64,000 nucleotides of DNA. Source: Nautilus pompilius (Eukaryota > Mollusca > Cephalopoda > Nautilida > Nautilidae). Location of the stretch: assembly GCA_018389105.1 (NCBI GenBank), contig JACATO010002145.1, positions 186,001-250,000 of the forward strand, written 5' to 3'. A program made the position numbers and the translations under genes. Of this stretch, positions 11,055 through 26,260 are shown piece by piece; positions within the stretch are counted from its first letter, which is position 1, and the number at the start of each line of letters is the position of its first letter. Under the pieces are notes generated by a model. That model ran no database searches. It was not told the origin of the DNA and worked only from the letters and a program-made list of their open reading frames with translations.

Positions 11055-14000
11055 CTGAATAATAATAAATAGTGGCACATGTTAAATAATAAACCGTGAA
11101 ATGTGTGGTGGTGTTTTTTTTAGCTTTAAAGTTTTTACTAGAAAGATGATGTAGGGAGGAAAACCCCTGCAAACACAAAATGCTACTATATGAACAATTA
11201 CTGTATCTACCCTTAAGTTGAAATGTAGAATGTGGTTATAAAATGAAAAGAAAAATATCACTGGAAAAAAAGTAAAGATTTGCATTGTTTTTTTTTTTGT
11301 TTGTTTCATTGAATGCCTTTGTCTCTATATTTATACTTAGAACCAGTTTGTCAGTTATCGGCAAGTAGATTTTCATGAACCAGCTCCTGGTAGACATTCT
11401 TCAATATTTTCATGACCTTTTCTGATTCTGCTGGAATAATTTCTGTCCTGTGCTAGATTCCATGCTCTAGATACTCTATAAATTGCATCCAAAATTGCTA
11501 GCAGCCACTGCTCCACAGGCTAGGTAACATCACACTAAAATGTTGTGCTAAGTTCATCCGTTCTGGATGATGGTTAGCTAAAGACTGATCACCATTTTCC
11601 TTTTTACCCGGAATGCTGTGCCGTTGTGTAAGTCACATGAGCCACCAAGACGGCCTTAAAAATCACCTTCCAACTTCACTGATTTATGCTTAGAAAAACC
11701 ACTTGGAGAGAAGATTTTCTATAATTGTTAGTACAACATGTTTATGCTTATTTACCGACACCAAGGGGAAGAAAAAAATACAGCACATGTACCATCTATT
11801 AATATTCCAACTTTCCCTAATAACTTGAGAATTATTCTAAACCTCCACTTCAGCCAGCCTCAGACTTTATCTGCAGTAAACAGCTGTTGTCCTTAAAATA
11901 TGACTTGGGCTTGGTACAATCCTGTAAGTGTTAGTTATTTTCTACTGATTGCACATGCATTATTACTCATCTTGTTCAATGATCAACAGCTGATGTGGAA
12001 GCTTTTGCCTGGCCCATTGAACACAGCAAAATACCTTTTTAAAAATGTTTTCATACCCAAGTGTAGTTTTATGGAAGTCCCACTACACAGAATAAACTTT
12101 GCAGAGGAATTTTTTCATCATTGCTCTCACACCAGTTTAGCATAATACATTAAGAGCCAGATACGTTTTCTGAAAGTTCAGAGAGGTAAATGCAGAGCCA
12201 TCTTAAATGAAGTTCATATTATAGCTTTCAAAGTTTACGCTAGCCGTAAATTATATGTAAAGATAAGTTAACTTTGTGTGGGTGAAGCTCTTATTTCTCC
12301 AGTTGTCAGATTAGTGGCAGCATTTTATGGACAACAAACAAAAAAGGCAAAAATGGACCATCCTGTATGTATTAAAAAGAAAGCAGGTCTTTTACGTTGG
12401 AAGGTGTCAACTGCTTGCTTAGAACAAAAGTGGTAAAAGCTAGCAGACAAAGGGCAGGAAATTGATCCACCACAATCTCCAAAGTTTGTGCAAATATAGA
12501 AGCCCAAATGTTAAAAATGAGGCAGGAGAGTAAACAAGAAAATGTTCCCAATCCGACAATAATGCCCTTGACCCGAGTCCTCTACTGGTTTATGCAGAAA
12601 TAACTTCAAAACCACAACAAAAGAAGAGAACATCAAACAGAAACCTGCCAAAGTACAGACTAATTTATTTTAGTAAATTACACCTACTTAGAGTTTTGTT
12701 TCTCAAGAAATCTACTTACCTTTGACTTTGATCTCAGAGGGTACTTCAGGCTCAGGATGGAAACTGAGGATTTCCCATGTTCCATCGTTGCACCACATCC
12801 CTTCAAGAGTCACATTAAACTCAGCCATTTCATGCCCAAAAAGTTTCTGAAAAGCCACCAATGAAGAAAAAATGTCTCCATATTGTCAGACATGCTGGCC
12901 AAAGTAAATGATCATAGAAGTACTAACAAACAAGAAATAATTAATATCTTAGTCTGCAAGACCAAAAATATAGACAACTTGTGCAGAATAGACCCTTGAC
13001 AGTTGGTATCCTTAAGGTTAAACATGTGATATGATTGAAGTGGCTTGATAATAAGGAAAAGCATCCACCAACACTGCAGTATAGTGCAAGGTTTTAAAGT
13101 TTATTTCTGTAAAAATCAGAAACAAGACTGACTTACCAACAATCGTGCTTGTTCTGGTGTTAGAATATTGTCCTTGTCACAGATCTTATATTCTCTGGCT
13201 AAAGTCACGACGCCTGCAATTACAAAATATACATCTAAGCTACACCATCTCTCCAGAACATAGCAAGCCTGTTGCCAAATCTGGTACAGTTGTCCCCCGG
13301 TATTCGTGGAGGTTACGTTCCTAGAGCACCCACGAAGAGTGAAAACTGAATATTGGACGTGGTCCATAAAAATGCCTATAAACGTCAAAATATAAGTAAA
13401 TATATAATAATAATTTAATAAAAAATACAACACTCGAGATAGCTACACGCTGTAAGCTGGGATGATGCTGGGCTGCATCTGCCTGAGACAGCACCTCGTG
13501 GGCAGCAGCCAATCAGCAGCAAGGAGAAATGAATAACGCTCTCGGATTGGCTACTTTCAAACCTCCAGCCAATAGCGTTTATTTTATATTGATATTTTGC
13601 TGAATTTACGTTAGTATTTATATTACAAAATTAGTAAATTATATCGTTATTAATAATTTAGCATTAAAAAAGCGTGAAAAAATGTATATTGCCACGAAAA
13701 AAAAAGCCATAAAAAAATCGCGGAAGATATTTGCGATTCCGCGAATATGCGGGGGTTTCCATGAACAATTATTAGTTGGGTTCTAAGGAAAATCCCGCGA
13801 ATAACCGGGGCTGCGATTGCATGGGGGTCGACTGTACATGACTTTATTTAGATAAACTTCAATCTCTTAACAAGCCAAAACTGGTGTCTGTCTGTGTCTA
13901 AAAAAAAAAAAAAAAAACCAGAAAAACTAGTTTTCAATTTCTATACAACTGTTTGTTTGTTTTTAGTTCTTAAATGCAAGTCTACTGCATGAACAAAGCC

Positions 14001-17000
14001 AAGCTGATTACACAATTCAATTCAGGTCTATTATTTTACCTCTAGGCACAAGACAGAATTATAATCCATAGTTTTTTTTTTTTTACATATAAGAACATCT
14101 CCACAGTCTGTTTGTTCTATCTCCTCCACCCCACCTTTAGCAGTGTAGAAATTCTGTTCAATCTAATACAAAAATCGGGGCTGGATGTGTGTGGAAGGTG
14201 GGAATACCAATGACTGGTTGGTTTTTTGTGTCAGATTATTCAAGTTTTTCCTGAATGTGATAAAGGTGGCAATGAGAAAAATGAGTGTCATTTGTGCCTC
14301 AGAAAGAAACATTTCTGCAACTATAGTAGTGGCAGCAGAGTCAACTTTTAGTACCAGCGCAAACACTTAGATCCAAAAGAAACTAAAAGTAGCAGTGTCC
14401 ACACTATCCAGATGGCAAGTTTCAATGAAAGCATTCTTGCTACTTAAGTTCTCCCTTACACTGATTTTATACCTCTTCATTAAAAAAGGGCCAAAAAAGT
14501 AATAATCACAGCCTGTTCCCTTTAAAAGGAAATGTACATCTATAGCCAGCCATTGGTCACTATAACCAAGACAGTTACCCTCTCAGCTCATAAGAGGGGG
14601 GGGGGGACCTCCTGCTAGATCATTTTATCTACCCCATCCAGACACTACCACCAGGCAGATTTGACAAACATGCTACTAGACTAATTTCAGGTCATTTCCA
14701 GTCTTCTAGAAAGCATTTGTGCAGAAAATAACATCATCACATTTCATCAGAGGGAATTATTTCTAGTCCAGGCTCAAGTTACGAGGTGGGATAGTTTGAG
14801 AAGCCACATGTGATATTGATCTGGGGGGGGGGTGAGTTTAAGAATTGTTTTAGTTTCTACAGCTTATTTTTACTTAATAATAATAATATTAAACTGGTGT
14901 TTAATCTGTAAAGTATCAGCCAGATTAGCACTACACATCAGATTAACATGTCTAAGGCTTAAAAACAACAACAACACTGGTAACAAACAAAGTGAGCTGA
15001 ACAGCTGGCATGTTAGCAATCAGAGGAAAATGTCTTTCATCCTGCTGCATGGTGACTATCTGCCCCCCCCTTTCCTTTTAGGGCCAGCTGGAAAGACTAT
15101 GGAATGTTAACTCACTCTGTTTAATTTGTCAGTTTGAGCATCCAGAAACTGTGTATTGATCATGGCTATTCCTTTTGTGAGGAAGAAACATTTTTCATCT
15201 TGGATGCTGTGTAGAGAGACAATAAGGCTTTTCTAGCCCTTTAAGAAACAGCAAGCGGCTGCCCGGCCTGTAGCCTGTACATAGTAGGCTTCTGTTCTCT
15301 AAGAGTGCTAGTAGACTGAGGTGACCTACTCCTTGTCTTGCTGGTAGACTCTTTGTAACACCAATTAACGCAGGCTCAAATTATTAAAAGGGGGGACAGG
15401 AGGCACAGATCCCATCGCTAATTAAAGCACTGGACAAGAAGCCTGACACCTCTAACCAGTTGTCAGAACGGGAAAGTTTAAATGACAACTGATAAGGTTT
15501 CTAAACTGGGTAGTCTTTAGTTGAATAAATACCAGGAAAGATGTATACACATTAATTTCTCTTCTGCACAAAGTTTTATCTTAAATGTGACAATTTTAAC
15601 AAATGTTAAGCTTTTTGTTGTTGTTTTTTTTTTAAGAGAACTAGAGGATGATGCAAACATTTGTTCATGTCCACACAAAGCATGATTATTTACTGTCTGA
15701 CCACATTTAATGACTCAAACAATTACTGGTTTTAATTTCTATTTTATTAATTTTTTTCTTTCTCCCCTGAATCCTAACGCACGGCTGATGTTGTGGAGTG
15801 GGAAGTGTGGAACACAGCTGCCTCTAGACTGCCAGGGTCTGTGGTAGCCGGGGTCGGGGACCATTCAGCGGCTAAGGAACATGGCAGCTAAACTGTCAGG
15901 AAAGTGACTTGCAGCACAGTTTTAACCAAAGAAGTATGATGCAGGCAATGGGAGGGAGAAGTGTTTTTTACCCCAAAACAGCAATTTTATGATTCTACAA
16001 GCATTTGAGAACACTCCCACCAAATGATACATCATCTACCTGTTAGACTGGAATTGTTGTTGTTGTTGTTTTTTTTTTATATAAAATCAGTTGTCTGTAT
16101 GAAATTTAATATTAATGCAGGACCCTGCTCGTTTCTAGTCATCTGACAAATCCTGGTTATCCTCAGTGTACAGTAACAGCTTAGCTTGTGACAAATACAC
16201 AGACAAGTTTTCCCTCTGCAACTAATCTTCAGATGATGATTATGCTTTATTAGCAAATTATTTTTCTTAATTAGTAAGTAAGAACATTCATAAAAAAGCC
16301 ACTCTCTCCCAATGCAAAACATGAGCTAAGGGAGACAACTTATAGTTTTAATTATAATGAAAAAACAACCCCCCCTTTTTTTTCATTTTTAAAAAAAAAC
16401 ACAGGAGGCCAGGTGACATTTTCACTTGTTTTCTTCAGACTCACGGAGGCACCTGCGTGTTTAGCATTCCATATATGTACATATAACTATAACCCCGCTT
16501 GTACTGCGAAAGCTTGACAGGAGAATCAATGTTCTCGAGAGTTCCCCTTTTACCATCACAGGTTAAAGAATCAAGAACAATATATCATACTGCGCCAAAC
16601 TACATCATGTATGTGAGCGGTCAGAATTTAAATTGGAAAACTCATCTAAGTTAGTCAAGTTGTAGCTAAATTTGTTGAAGTGCAGAATGCTCAGCTTGCC
16701 CCCCCCCTCACCACCTAATTTTTTTTGTTTTCTTATATTTATTTCTCATTAAGCAAATTAAAATCACATTCATGATTAGCGGTGGGGGTGAAGTGTGATG
16801 TGAGAGAGAGAGAGAAAGTGTGAAGATATTCTCCCAGTACTCATTAGCTTCTTCCAATGGAAACATTTTTTGATGACTTCTAATAACACTATTATTATAA
16901 TGGGACCAGAATCCTAGTAATTTCTGTTGGCTTGCATAACCAAGATACATACTTAAAAGACACAGCGATATACAGTCGACCCCACCCCCCGCATAATCTC

Positions 17001-20000
17001 GGCCCCGGTTATTCGCGGAATTTTCCTTAGAACCTGACTAATAATTGTTCGTGGAAACCCCCGCATATTCGCGGAATTGCAAATATCTTCCGCAATTTTT
17101 ATGGCTTTTTTTTTCGTGGTAATATATATTTTTTCACGCTTTTTAATGCTAAATTATTAATAACAATATAATTTACTAATTTTGTAATATAAATACAAAC
17201 GTAAATTCAGCAAAATATCAATATAAAATAAACGCTATCGGCTGGAGGTTTGAAAGTAGCCAATCCGAGAGCGTTATTCATTTCTCCTCGCTGCTGATTG
17301 GTTGCTGCCCACGAGGCGCCATCTCAGGCAGATGCAGACCAGCATCATCCCAGTTTACTGTGTATAGCTATCTCGGGTGTTTCACTGAGTGTTTCTCTAA
17401 GTGTTGTGTTTTTTATTAAATTATTATTATATATTTACTTATATTTTTTTATTATATTTTGACATTTATAGGCATTTTTATGGATCATGTCCAATATTTG
17501 CGGTTTTTCACTCTTCACGGGTGCTCTAGGAACATAACCCCCGCAAATACCGGGGGACAACTGTGTATATATATATATACAGTATTTAGTAATTAATATA
17601 TCCTGAAGCAGGTAGATGAACAAATGGCAAGCACTACTTCTGCTCTGAGAAAGGTAACCAAGCAGAGAGTAAGTAATGGAAAGATGTCATCACTTGACCA
17701 CAGCAGCATAACTGACCCTGAAGCAGCAATTAACAGCTGTGATGTACTTTTGCTGTAATAGATAGATACCGATCTGGAAATAGTTATTTGGGAGAGAAAA
17801 CAAGGAAAAGCTTCAGTGTAAATCCAAAACTAATTTTAGGCAAATATCTTTTTTTTTTAAACTTTTTAAAATACATTTGCCATCCTTGTAATTTACATTA
17901 AGTACATTTCAGACTATGAACTGGTTCCAGGGTCTCACCTCGCTTTAAGCTTGTGGGAAGACCCAGCTGACGCAGCTGTGGCTCTATAGAATGAGAGAAC
18001 TCTGTTAACGGCCCCTCCTCTATTGTCACTGTCTGTGTGGCACGGTTCCCTGACCGTGCAAAATCAGGGACTCTGTAGTTGACAAAATACCTGCAAGCAC
18101 AAAATCAAATGAAATTATCACCTCTACACCCTTCCCCAAAGGCAACCATATAGAGCATCCCAAAAATATCCAACACCAAATAAATGGGAATTCTTTATTG
18201 CATCATATTTCAATCAGCGCCTACTTATCCTCTAATGATATTTTTTGTTAAACTATTAGATAAATTTCTACAATTTGGTATGTCCCTACCTGGCTTCAAC
18301 TTTGGTGGATGTTTTTGTTTTTGCCCTTAAACTTTATAGGCCCCCCTCTCTCAAAAAATCACCAAAGAATTTTTCAGAATATGAGTTCTGATCCGGATCC
18401 GAATTAGTTCCATTGGTCCTTTAGCAGAGAAAGAGTATGTTGAAAGGAGACTAAAGTGTAAAAAAAAAAAAAAAAAACAGGCCCCTTGAGGCATGGGACA
18501 AGCAATATTCTCAAATTGGTAACTGCAAAAGTATCCCCTCGCCACGATTGTCTCCCTTGTAAAGGTGGTTACCTCCATTGTAGACACAGGTGTAGCAGAA
18601 CAACACGATGTTATTTTAATAAAAGGGTGTTCAGAAACAAAACTATTCGTTCTCAAGTCCTTCAACACTACATAAGAATGATTGACACACAAAGGGGACC
18701 AGAAAATTGTAAATAACACTTTGCTATAGTGAGGAGTTACTTTTTTTCTTCTTCTTTTAACACAATATCAATCAATCCTCTCATAATAAACAATATAAGG
18801 GAGATAACCATTGTAAAAAAATAAATAAAAAAAAAAACTCTTCTGAAAACAAGTCTAGAGGTTTGATTTTAATGAAATGTGAAATAGAATTTTCGTTTTT
18901 TTTTATTTAAAAGGTTAACAAAAATATTTACCAAGCAAGAGATTATTTCTGAGAACACCAAACAAACAGATTTACAAATGCTAACCAGACTGAGTTATCT
19001 CCCCCCCAAAAAAAAACTACATTATGTATAATGGTGACTAAAAGCATCGTAAATAATGAATGGCTAATGAAAACCTTTTACAGGAAGGCAGGATTTTGGA
19101 ATTTCAAAGCAGGTAACAAAACTAAGCAGCTTTAGATGCTGCTCTGGCTTTTTACTGGTTAAAACTGGCAAGGGTACAAACCACCATCGGGCTACCACAC
19201 AGGTTGATTAGACAAAAAAGCAGCCTTACTGGTCAGTGACAAAAATCCAAGCGCAATTGTGATTCTGAACCGGAGAATGTGGAAATCCAGACCTACCCAT
19301 CCAACTTAGTTTTGCAATAAATCTAGAATGAGATTCCCAAAGTGGTGGTGGGAAAGAGGTTTAGTAGTTAAATCTGCCAACTACTAAATGCCACAATGAA
19401 CAATCTGTTTGGTTCCATTATCTTAAGAACAAAAACTTAATCTGAATACAAAAAAAATGAAAGAAAAAAAATAAAACAAAAAAAGCTGCTGGTTTATTTA
19501 TGGGCCCACACTTTCACCAGATATTGACGATGCTGTCTGTCTCTGTGAGGGACAGATATTTATGTATTTCAAAAGAAGCACAGTTAAATCAAAACATCTG
19601 GCAGAGCTGCTACAAAACTTCTAAGAATTAAATGTTTAGATTATTGAAATTAGATCTGCCTACTTTAGTACTTGCTAACAGAGTTTCTAAATTCTTCTTT
19701 TAAATTTTACGACTCTGATATTTAATTAAGGATGGAAAATGGCTTGCTTTTTAGTAAGTAGAAGGGAGGTTGCTGTTGGAACTAAGTGTGTCAAGTTACT
19801 ACATCAGTGAGTCCTACACCAAGAGTAAAATTGCTTCTCGTTAATTGAATCCAATTGAAATTCTTAGTCTTGCATTTTTCACGCTATTAAAAATGTAAAG
19901 TGTTGAGGAAAACAAACAAATCAGGTTAGTTCATCTGCATAATAATCAAATTTCCCAAACAGCCACAGTATAAAATCAGCAGTGCTATACCAGTTTACTT

Positions 20001-23000
20001 CCAGTTCCAGACTGCAAAAAGAGTATCATTTAAAATAAATTGTACGAATTCAGTCGTAGTACAGCACTGATTCTACTTTTGTCTTTATCAGATTTTAATG
20101 TTATTGTCTAAAATAGAAAGAAAAACAAAACATCAACAAAACATTCCAAAATTCAAATCAGGAGTTATGTCCCCTTTTCTGCGATACTAAAAAGCAAACG
20201 GAAGAGACTCAATGTCAGAATTTGTCATTTCTCCCACAAAAATCCTAGAAGTGTATGGAGGTGGGCAGGGAGGACTCTCTACCAAAGACTTGGATCCTGG
20301 TATGGAGTTCTCAAGGAACCAGGCCTTCTGTTTTAGTCGGTCTTTTGAGAGTATATCAATCTGAAAATAGATTCAAGCTTTTTCTTTCTTGTTTCAACCA
20401 ATAACCAGACCAGCTAAAGGGAAACTATGATCACTTGCCATGCACCCCTAGAATACAACCAGCCCCCCCCCCAACAATGTCACACTAGGTACTACTGGTC
20501 AGAACGGGTTAATGGTAATGACTCTGCAGCACTTAGTAAGGAATGGATTAACGCCATCTTGCCAGCTCTGTCCTTTGTAAACTCCCTCGACAGCCCCAAC
20601 TTTCTTTGAGGGAACAAAATAGCATTTTCCTTTTAAAAGATGCCTTAAAGAAGAAAAAAGTATGGGGCTGTTTGAGGACGTGAAATAAACTACGAATAGA
20701 TGTTCAGGAAGCAAAGTTGACGTATCTTGATAAGAATGGAATGCTATCTATTGAAATGGATTGATATGGGCTTTTCCTAAAGTATATTCCTTTTTGGATA
20801 GCTGCTGCCACAGGGACCAAAATAGGGAATAGTTTGGTTCATTTAAAAACGCACACACACACACACACATACATATAATGTGGTGAACTAATTTTAAAAT
20901 GTTTTACTGATTGGAAGCTCCTAGAAAATGGTAAAAGAAAAGGCTAGTGTGTCAATACCGAGCATCCTCCCCAGTTTTCCATGCAGACAGCAGAGGCTGT
21001 GGCTTCAAGCTGTCAAACTGTTGGTGAGTAGAGCTCAGCACCCATGCTCCATCGGTGTCATGTCAAAAGATGGAGCCGATCGGTCATTTGCACGACAGCG
21101 CAAAAAGAAAAGAATGAACTGCAGCCAGCACTGTCCTGCTGGGGAACTTCGCCCGGGAAAAAAAAAAGAAGAAAAAAGACCAGCACAACTTGATTTTGAA
21201 GGATGTCATTCCTGTATGTAACTGCATTTACCAGACCACGACCATCCCAGCATATCCCTGCCACACCTATTGCTCCAATGATTCCTCTAGCTCTCACGCA
21301 GCAGTCCGCTCCACATTTACTCCTGTGGCGCTGTACTCCCATGTGACACAGTACACGGGGCTATCATCTGTAAAGAGAATACTAACATTAAGACGACTGT
21401 ATAGGGTTCTGCGCGCCCCATCCTACAGATGGTCATCTCTCGTGTAAGTGTCTCTGGGTGCAGTGGGTTATGTCTGCCACGAGTATGAAGTGGATGCAGC
21501 TGTCTGTAGTCCTGCGCAGTAGTTTTCGGGTCTCATTTGCTGAGGGGAAACAGCTAAGGCTAAGCATGGAGGAAACATTTCACCTGACCAACTACTTCAG
21601 CAGTCACACACTTAAAACTGAGTAATAAACACAAAAGTTGCTGACTGGGCGCAAACAGTCTACAGGTTTCTACACTGACAAAAATTTTTGTCTTTACGAA
21701 AACTGGGTTTCAAAAATTGTGTGTTTCAGGAAAAAAAAAAAAAATTAGAGATAAACAAATTAATGGGAGAAACGAGAGGATGGATATTCAATAATAATAG
21801 TAATAGTGCTGGTAAGAGTTAACCTAATTTGTACACAGTAGGTATTGCCCTAGTGATGGAAAACAGAGAGGGGTGGTGGTGGTGGGGGGGACCTAGCCCA
21901 CTGTATCAGGTTCCAAGCTGTAGCCAGGAGATAATTCTGGGCAGGCATGCTCAACCTCCCCCCCCCCTGTGGGTCATGTGATACCAGCTGGGGATTGAGG
22001 TGCCTGCCATACACAGACCCTTCTAAGTTTTCGCTCTGTGGAGGAATTGAGAGCAGCAGCAACAGCATCCTTTTCCATCCAAATTTTTTCCAGCTGCAAC
22101 AAAAAGACATTCACCTTAACTAAAAATATTCCCCGCTCCACCTCCAGCGTAAAAGGTAATCTGTGGTGCTTGTGCAGGTTGGATACCTTGCATACCACTT
22201 CGATAGATCACTACCATTTTTTAAAAAAAAAGGGGGGGACCAAGAAAGCAGCAGCCCAATATTGATGAAGAGTATTAAGCATGCATAGACACATGGTCAC
22301 CACGAGACAGATCCCTACACAATTTCCTGCCAGCCCTCACTATTTAAAAAAAAAAAAAATGGTAATAATAAAAGTGTATGTGGGGGGGGATAGAAGGGGA
22401 AGAAGAGTTACACCTCCCATTTTGTGGACACCATGTTAGTACTATTTAAAAAGCAACCCAACTTTTGTCAAATATGTAGTTCAAGTTTTTGTCGCAGTAA
22501 TCCCCTGTTAACACGACCAGGCTTCATTTCCTCCACCCTCACTACAAACAACCTTTCAGGGTTTCAGTGATCTAGCTGGGGTTGCTGCCCCGTAGTTCTC
22601 TTGTTGATCAGACCACAAACATCACAGCACAGCTCAGACATACTCTACCTACCTACAGGAATATTTAAGTAACCCTTAACTTAAAGCCTAGTAGCATCTA
22701 TGATTCACCCTTTCATTTGGGGGCATTTGGTTTTAGCAGACTGCACGCTGAATGGGAGTGACAAAAAGCTTTAAAGTAACCACCAGTGGCACACGCTGGC
22801 ACGCCCTGCACAAGTTCAACAGGGGAGGGGGGCTCAGATCCACAGATTAAGTCGTCGTTCCAGCTCTTTTCCTGCACAACATCGGATCAATGGGCCTTGC
22901 AACATGCCCCAGTGTAAACCTGCTTCAAATCGCCCTAATAGATTCATATAATGCTACATATATTCTCTCCCTGGGAGGATCCCATCGGTTTGTGCCAAAC

Positions 23001-26000
23001 AATGCCCATAGTTTCACATTTCCACCAACATGCAGGGCATCCCTGCACCTTTCTCCTGGTATAAAGTCACCGGCTAGAAGCCTAGTCTAAAACTACTCTC
23101 GCCCCCCACAATGCACCACTGTTCCAAGGTGTAGTTCTGACTTTGCATGGTTCAGCCAGGTCACTTGTTTACCACAGAAATGAGGGTTTTTGAGCTGCTA
23201 TTAGACCAATCCAACCAACCTCCCTCAACCACTTTTTGGTAGCAAAGGTTGATATGCTGATCAATGTAAAGGAATAGCAATCAGCATTTAAATTAGCTAC
23301 ATGACAAGAAGTTTGCCCTCGTGTTTTAAGCCAGCAGCCTATCTCCCCATTTTGTAGCTTATCTTCCTTGGCTCTTTAAGTTCACAGCTGAGTCAGCCGA
23401 CTTCACACTATAAATGGCTGTACAAAAGTATACTAGCTCAAATTAGTATGATAACATCATGTTTTTTTTTAGTACAAACTAAAAAAAAAAAAAAAAGAAG
23501 TAAAATTCACAGAAATAACTGATAGGTCCATAATTATGCAAAATCTTAAGGTGATGACAATATCACAATTATTGGAGTTTTAATTGCTTTTTTTTCCCTT
23601 TCTTTCTTTGTTTCCTGGAATAATGCCACTGACCACAATATGATAAAAAACCAGACAGCAACACTTTAGTACAGTGAGCTCATAATTTTGAATGCTAGTG
23701 CACATATGTATGCCTGCCATCTTACATTTCTAGGTGAAGATAGGTAATCCATAAATAATTTAACATTACACATCTTAAGATGCTGTCACTGAATTTTCCT
23801 GTATTATGCTCAATACTTATTTTCAAAAAAAATTAAGATCTCCATTACGCATCATGCAGCGTCACAATTTTCTATCTGATAAGTTGCTCCAGCTGCGTGA
23901 TACAAGGAAGGAAAAGCATCTGACCTAAAATGTCGACTATTAAACAAACAAAATATAAAAAAAGAGAGAAGAAAAACGCTCCCCTTTGTATGTTCAGACA
24001 TCCTGTTTGCAACTGGTTTGGCAACCAACAGTCTTCAGATTGGATAGCTGTGATATAATGCTTTCTTGTTCTTTTCTCCAGATAATACCCAGGCTAATCT
24101 ACATACGCTGTTTATCCGCCCAACATTAGCTGCTCTTAACAATTTCCACAGATATGACTTAGAACGAACACACTCTTCCATTTTTTTTTTAACTCTCGTT
24201 GATATAATTTATTCCCTTCTGGACTCTTGCATAAAATATTCCCTTTGTACGGCTATCTATCTATCTATCTATCGCTTCAGCTTCTACTTGAGCTAATCTC
24301 AAGTTGGGGGAAAAAAGCTGATCCATCACCAAGACTGTGACCTGCTGACAAATACCATCCACACTCCCTGGCCAATAAAAGCTCTGCTGCAGGAGACAGC
24401 AACACAGTGCTAACTAGCTATAATCAATAAATCATTAATTGTTTCTTTTGCAATGCCAGACAGCCCATACATGCTGCGGAAAAGGAAGACGGAGCATTCA
24501 GCAGAATCAGAATCTATACACAAAGGACGGTAAGCAATTGAAAGAATGCACCTACCATTACAAGCACCAACGACAAATGTTATCCCCCCCTTTTTTGAAA
24601 ACTCAAACTTCCCTTTTTCCTTTTATATCACAAGACGACAACAGTTAGTCACCAAGAAATGGCAGATATAGAAAGGTTTATGGGGAGGAAACCATGGTGT
24701 AATCAAAGAAGACGATGTTCAACCAACATTTGCTTGCTGCACGGATGACAGATATAAATGATCTGCCAAACTGTATTGAAGCACTTTTTGTTCTTAATGC
24801 TAAATTAATGTATTGCTGACTTTCTTGAACTTCTTTAGTTACCTTTCTAGCAACCTCCTCCTATAGATCCATCCATCTCCCATTCACTGATTCCTCATCA
24901 CATCCTTATGCAAGAATTTAGCAGAACAAAAATCTTATCAACACACAGCAACAGATCACAAGTAGTTTTAAAGACAAAATGATGTGGGCTCTATCCCCAG
25001 TTCTCCCCCCCCCCAGCAAAAAAAAAAAAAAAAAATGGAGCTCCTTGAGTTTCCTATTAAGTAGTAAAGCAACTACATCTGTATTTAGATAGAAGTTAGC
25101 AACAGCGGGGAACCATTTCAAAGTCCAAAATCCAGACCGCTGTAGTGATACTGTTCATTAATATATCAACCCCAGCTGATCTTGCCCAATCTTCCCATTG
25201 ACCTGTCAGGAAAATTTCTGAAGAGTTAATTTAAGATGTTTTCATTCATGTTATGATAGATGAATCCAGATCCAAACTTTCTGTTGGTTTTAAATTCACA
25301 TGCCAAAATCTAGTTTCTGTTCTTAGAACAACATTAACATTAACAACAACAGCAACAATAATAAATTGACAATTTTATTTTGGTGATAAGGATGATGTTA
25401 CTGGGAAGTGTCACACTATTTATGCAAAGACACCAATATTAAAAAATGAAAATAAGAAATACAGATATTTTTGTTTGCCCTTATAATAATTTAGCTTAGC
25501 AGACCGCGGTTGGCACCTGATTTTTTGGGTGTGTGTGTGTTTTTTTTAGCACAATATCTTTTGCTATTCCATATCAACAACATGACTGTACCATCAGCTT
25601 GTGTGACCCCGGCCCCGTTTGTACTGATTTTTCAATGCAGTGGTACATTTCCCCACACACAGAGAAGGAAGTGAACAACAACAATTAACGTAGATGTCCG
25701 ACCAACTACCTTCACCGCTTTGACACGACAATGGGGGGGGGGGGTAATTGTAATCAGTGCATCTAATCGTTAAATCATGAATTCCAAAACCCCTTTTTTA
25801 AATTATTATTCTGGGCTAGGAAGGTGGCGTTGAACTACAACAGAGTGAATGGGGAGAGACAGAAACCTCTTTACTCTTCATAAATTTCTGTGCGTTTCTT
25901 AATTTTTCTTCTTTTAATTGGATGATTTTAACTTATAAATAAAAATACAATTTTTTTTTTAAAAAAAACATGTGCTAGTGTAACAACCGCTGCAGCCTGA

Positions 26001-26187
26001 CTTAGTCTCGCCAGACCCCCCCCCCTTTTAGGAAGATGCTGATGCAGGGATATTTCTGGAAATGTGGTAACTTCGCTGAGCAATACGATCATTTTTAAAA
26101 CTTAATTCCACCAAAAGATCGTTGCTGCTCGTTTTCTCTCAAAATTGTTTATTAGATATAGTGAAAACGGCAGTTGGCAGGGATGCA

Positions 26188-26260
<73 letters not shown>

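Larger units (their letters stand above)
13214..17938 (-). other. MRTO4 intron (4.7 kb) with two inverted MITE copies
   Basis: Contains the Tigger-like elements at 13287-13834 and 16973-17563 in opposite orientation, plus several long C or G homopolymers (for example 14596-14606, 14823-14832, 16699-16707). No coding sequence recognised. Confidence 0.8.

Noticed and set aside
13116-13512. Minus-strand frames of 105 and 63 codons, and an 88-codon frame at 48341-48607 with near-identical sequence
   Set aside because: The similarity arises because all lie in copies of the same Tigger-like MITE; the 105-codon one also runs through an MRTO4 exon. The shared peptide is a shadow, not a conserved gene.
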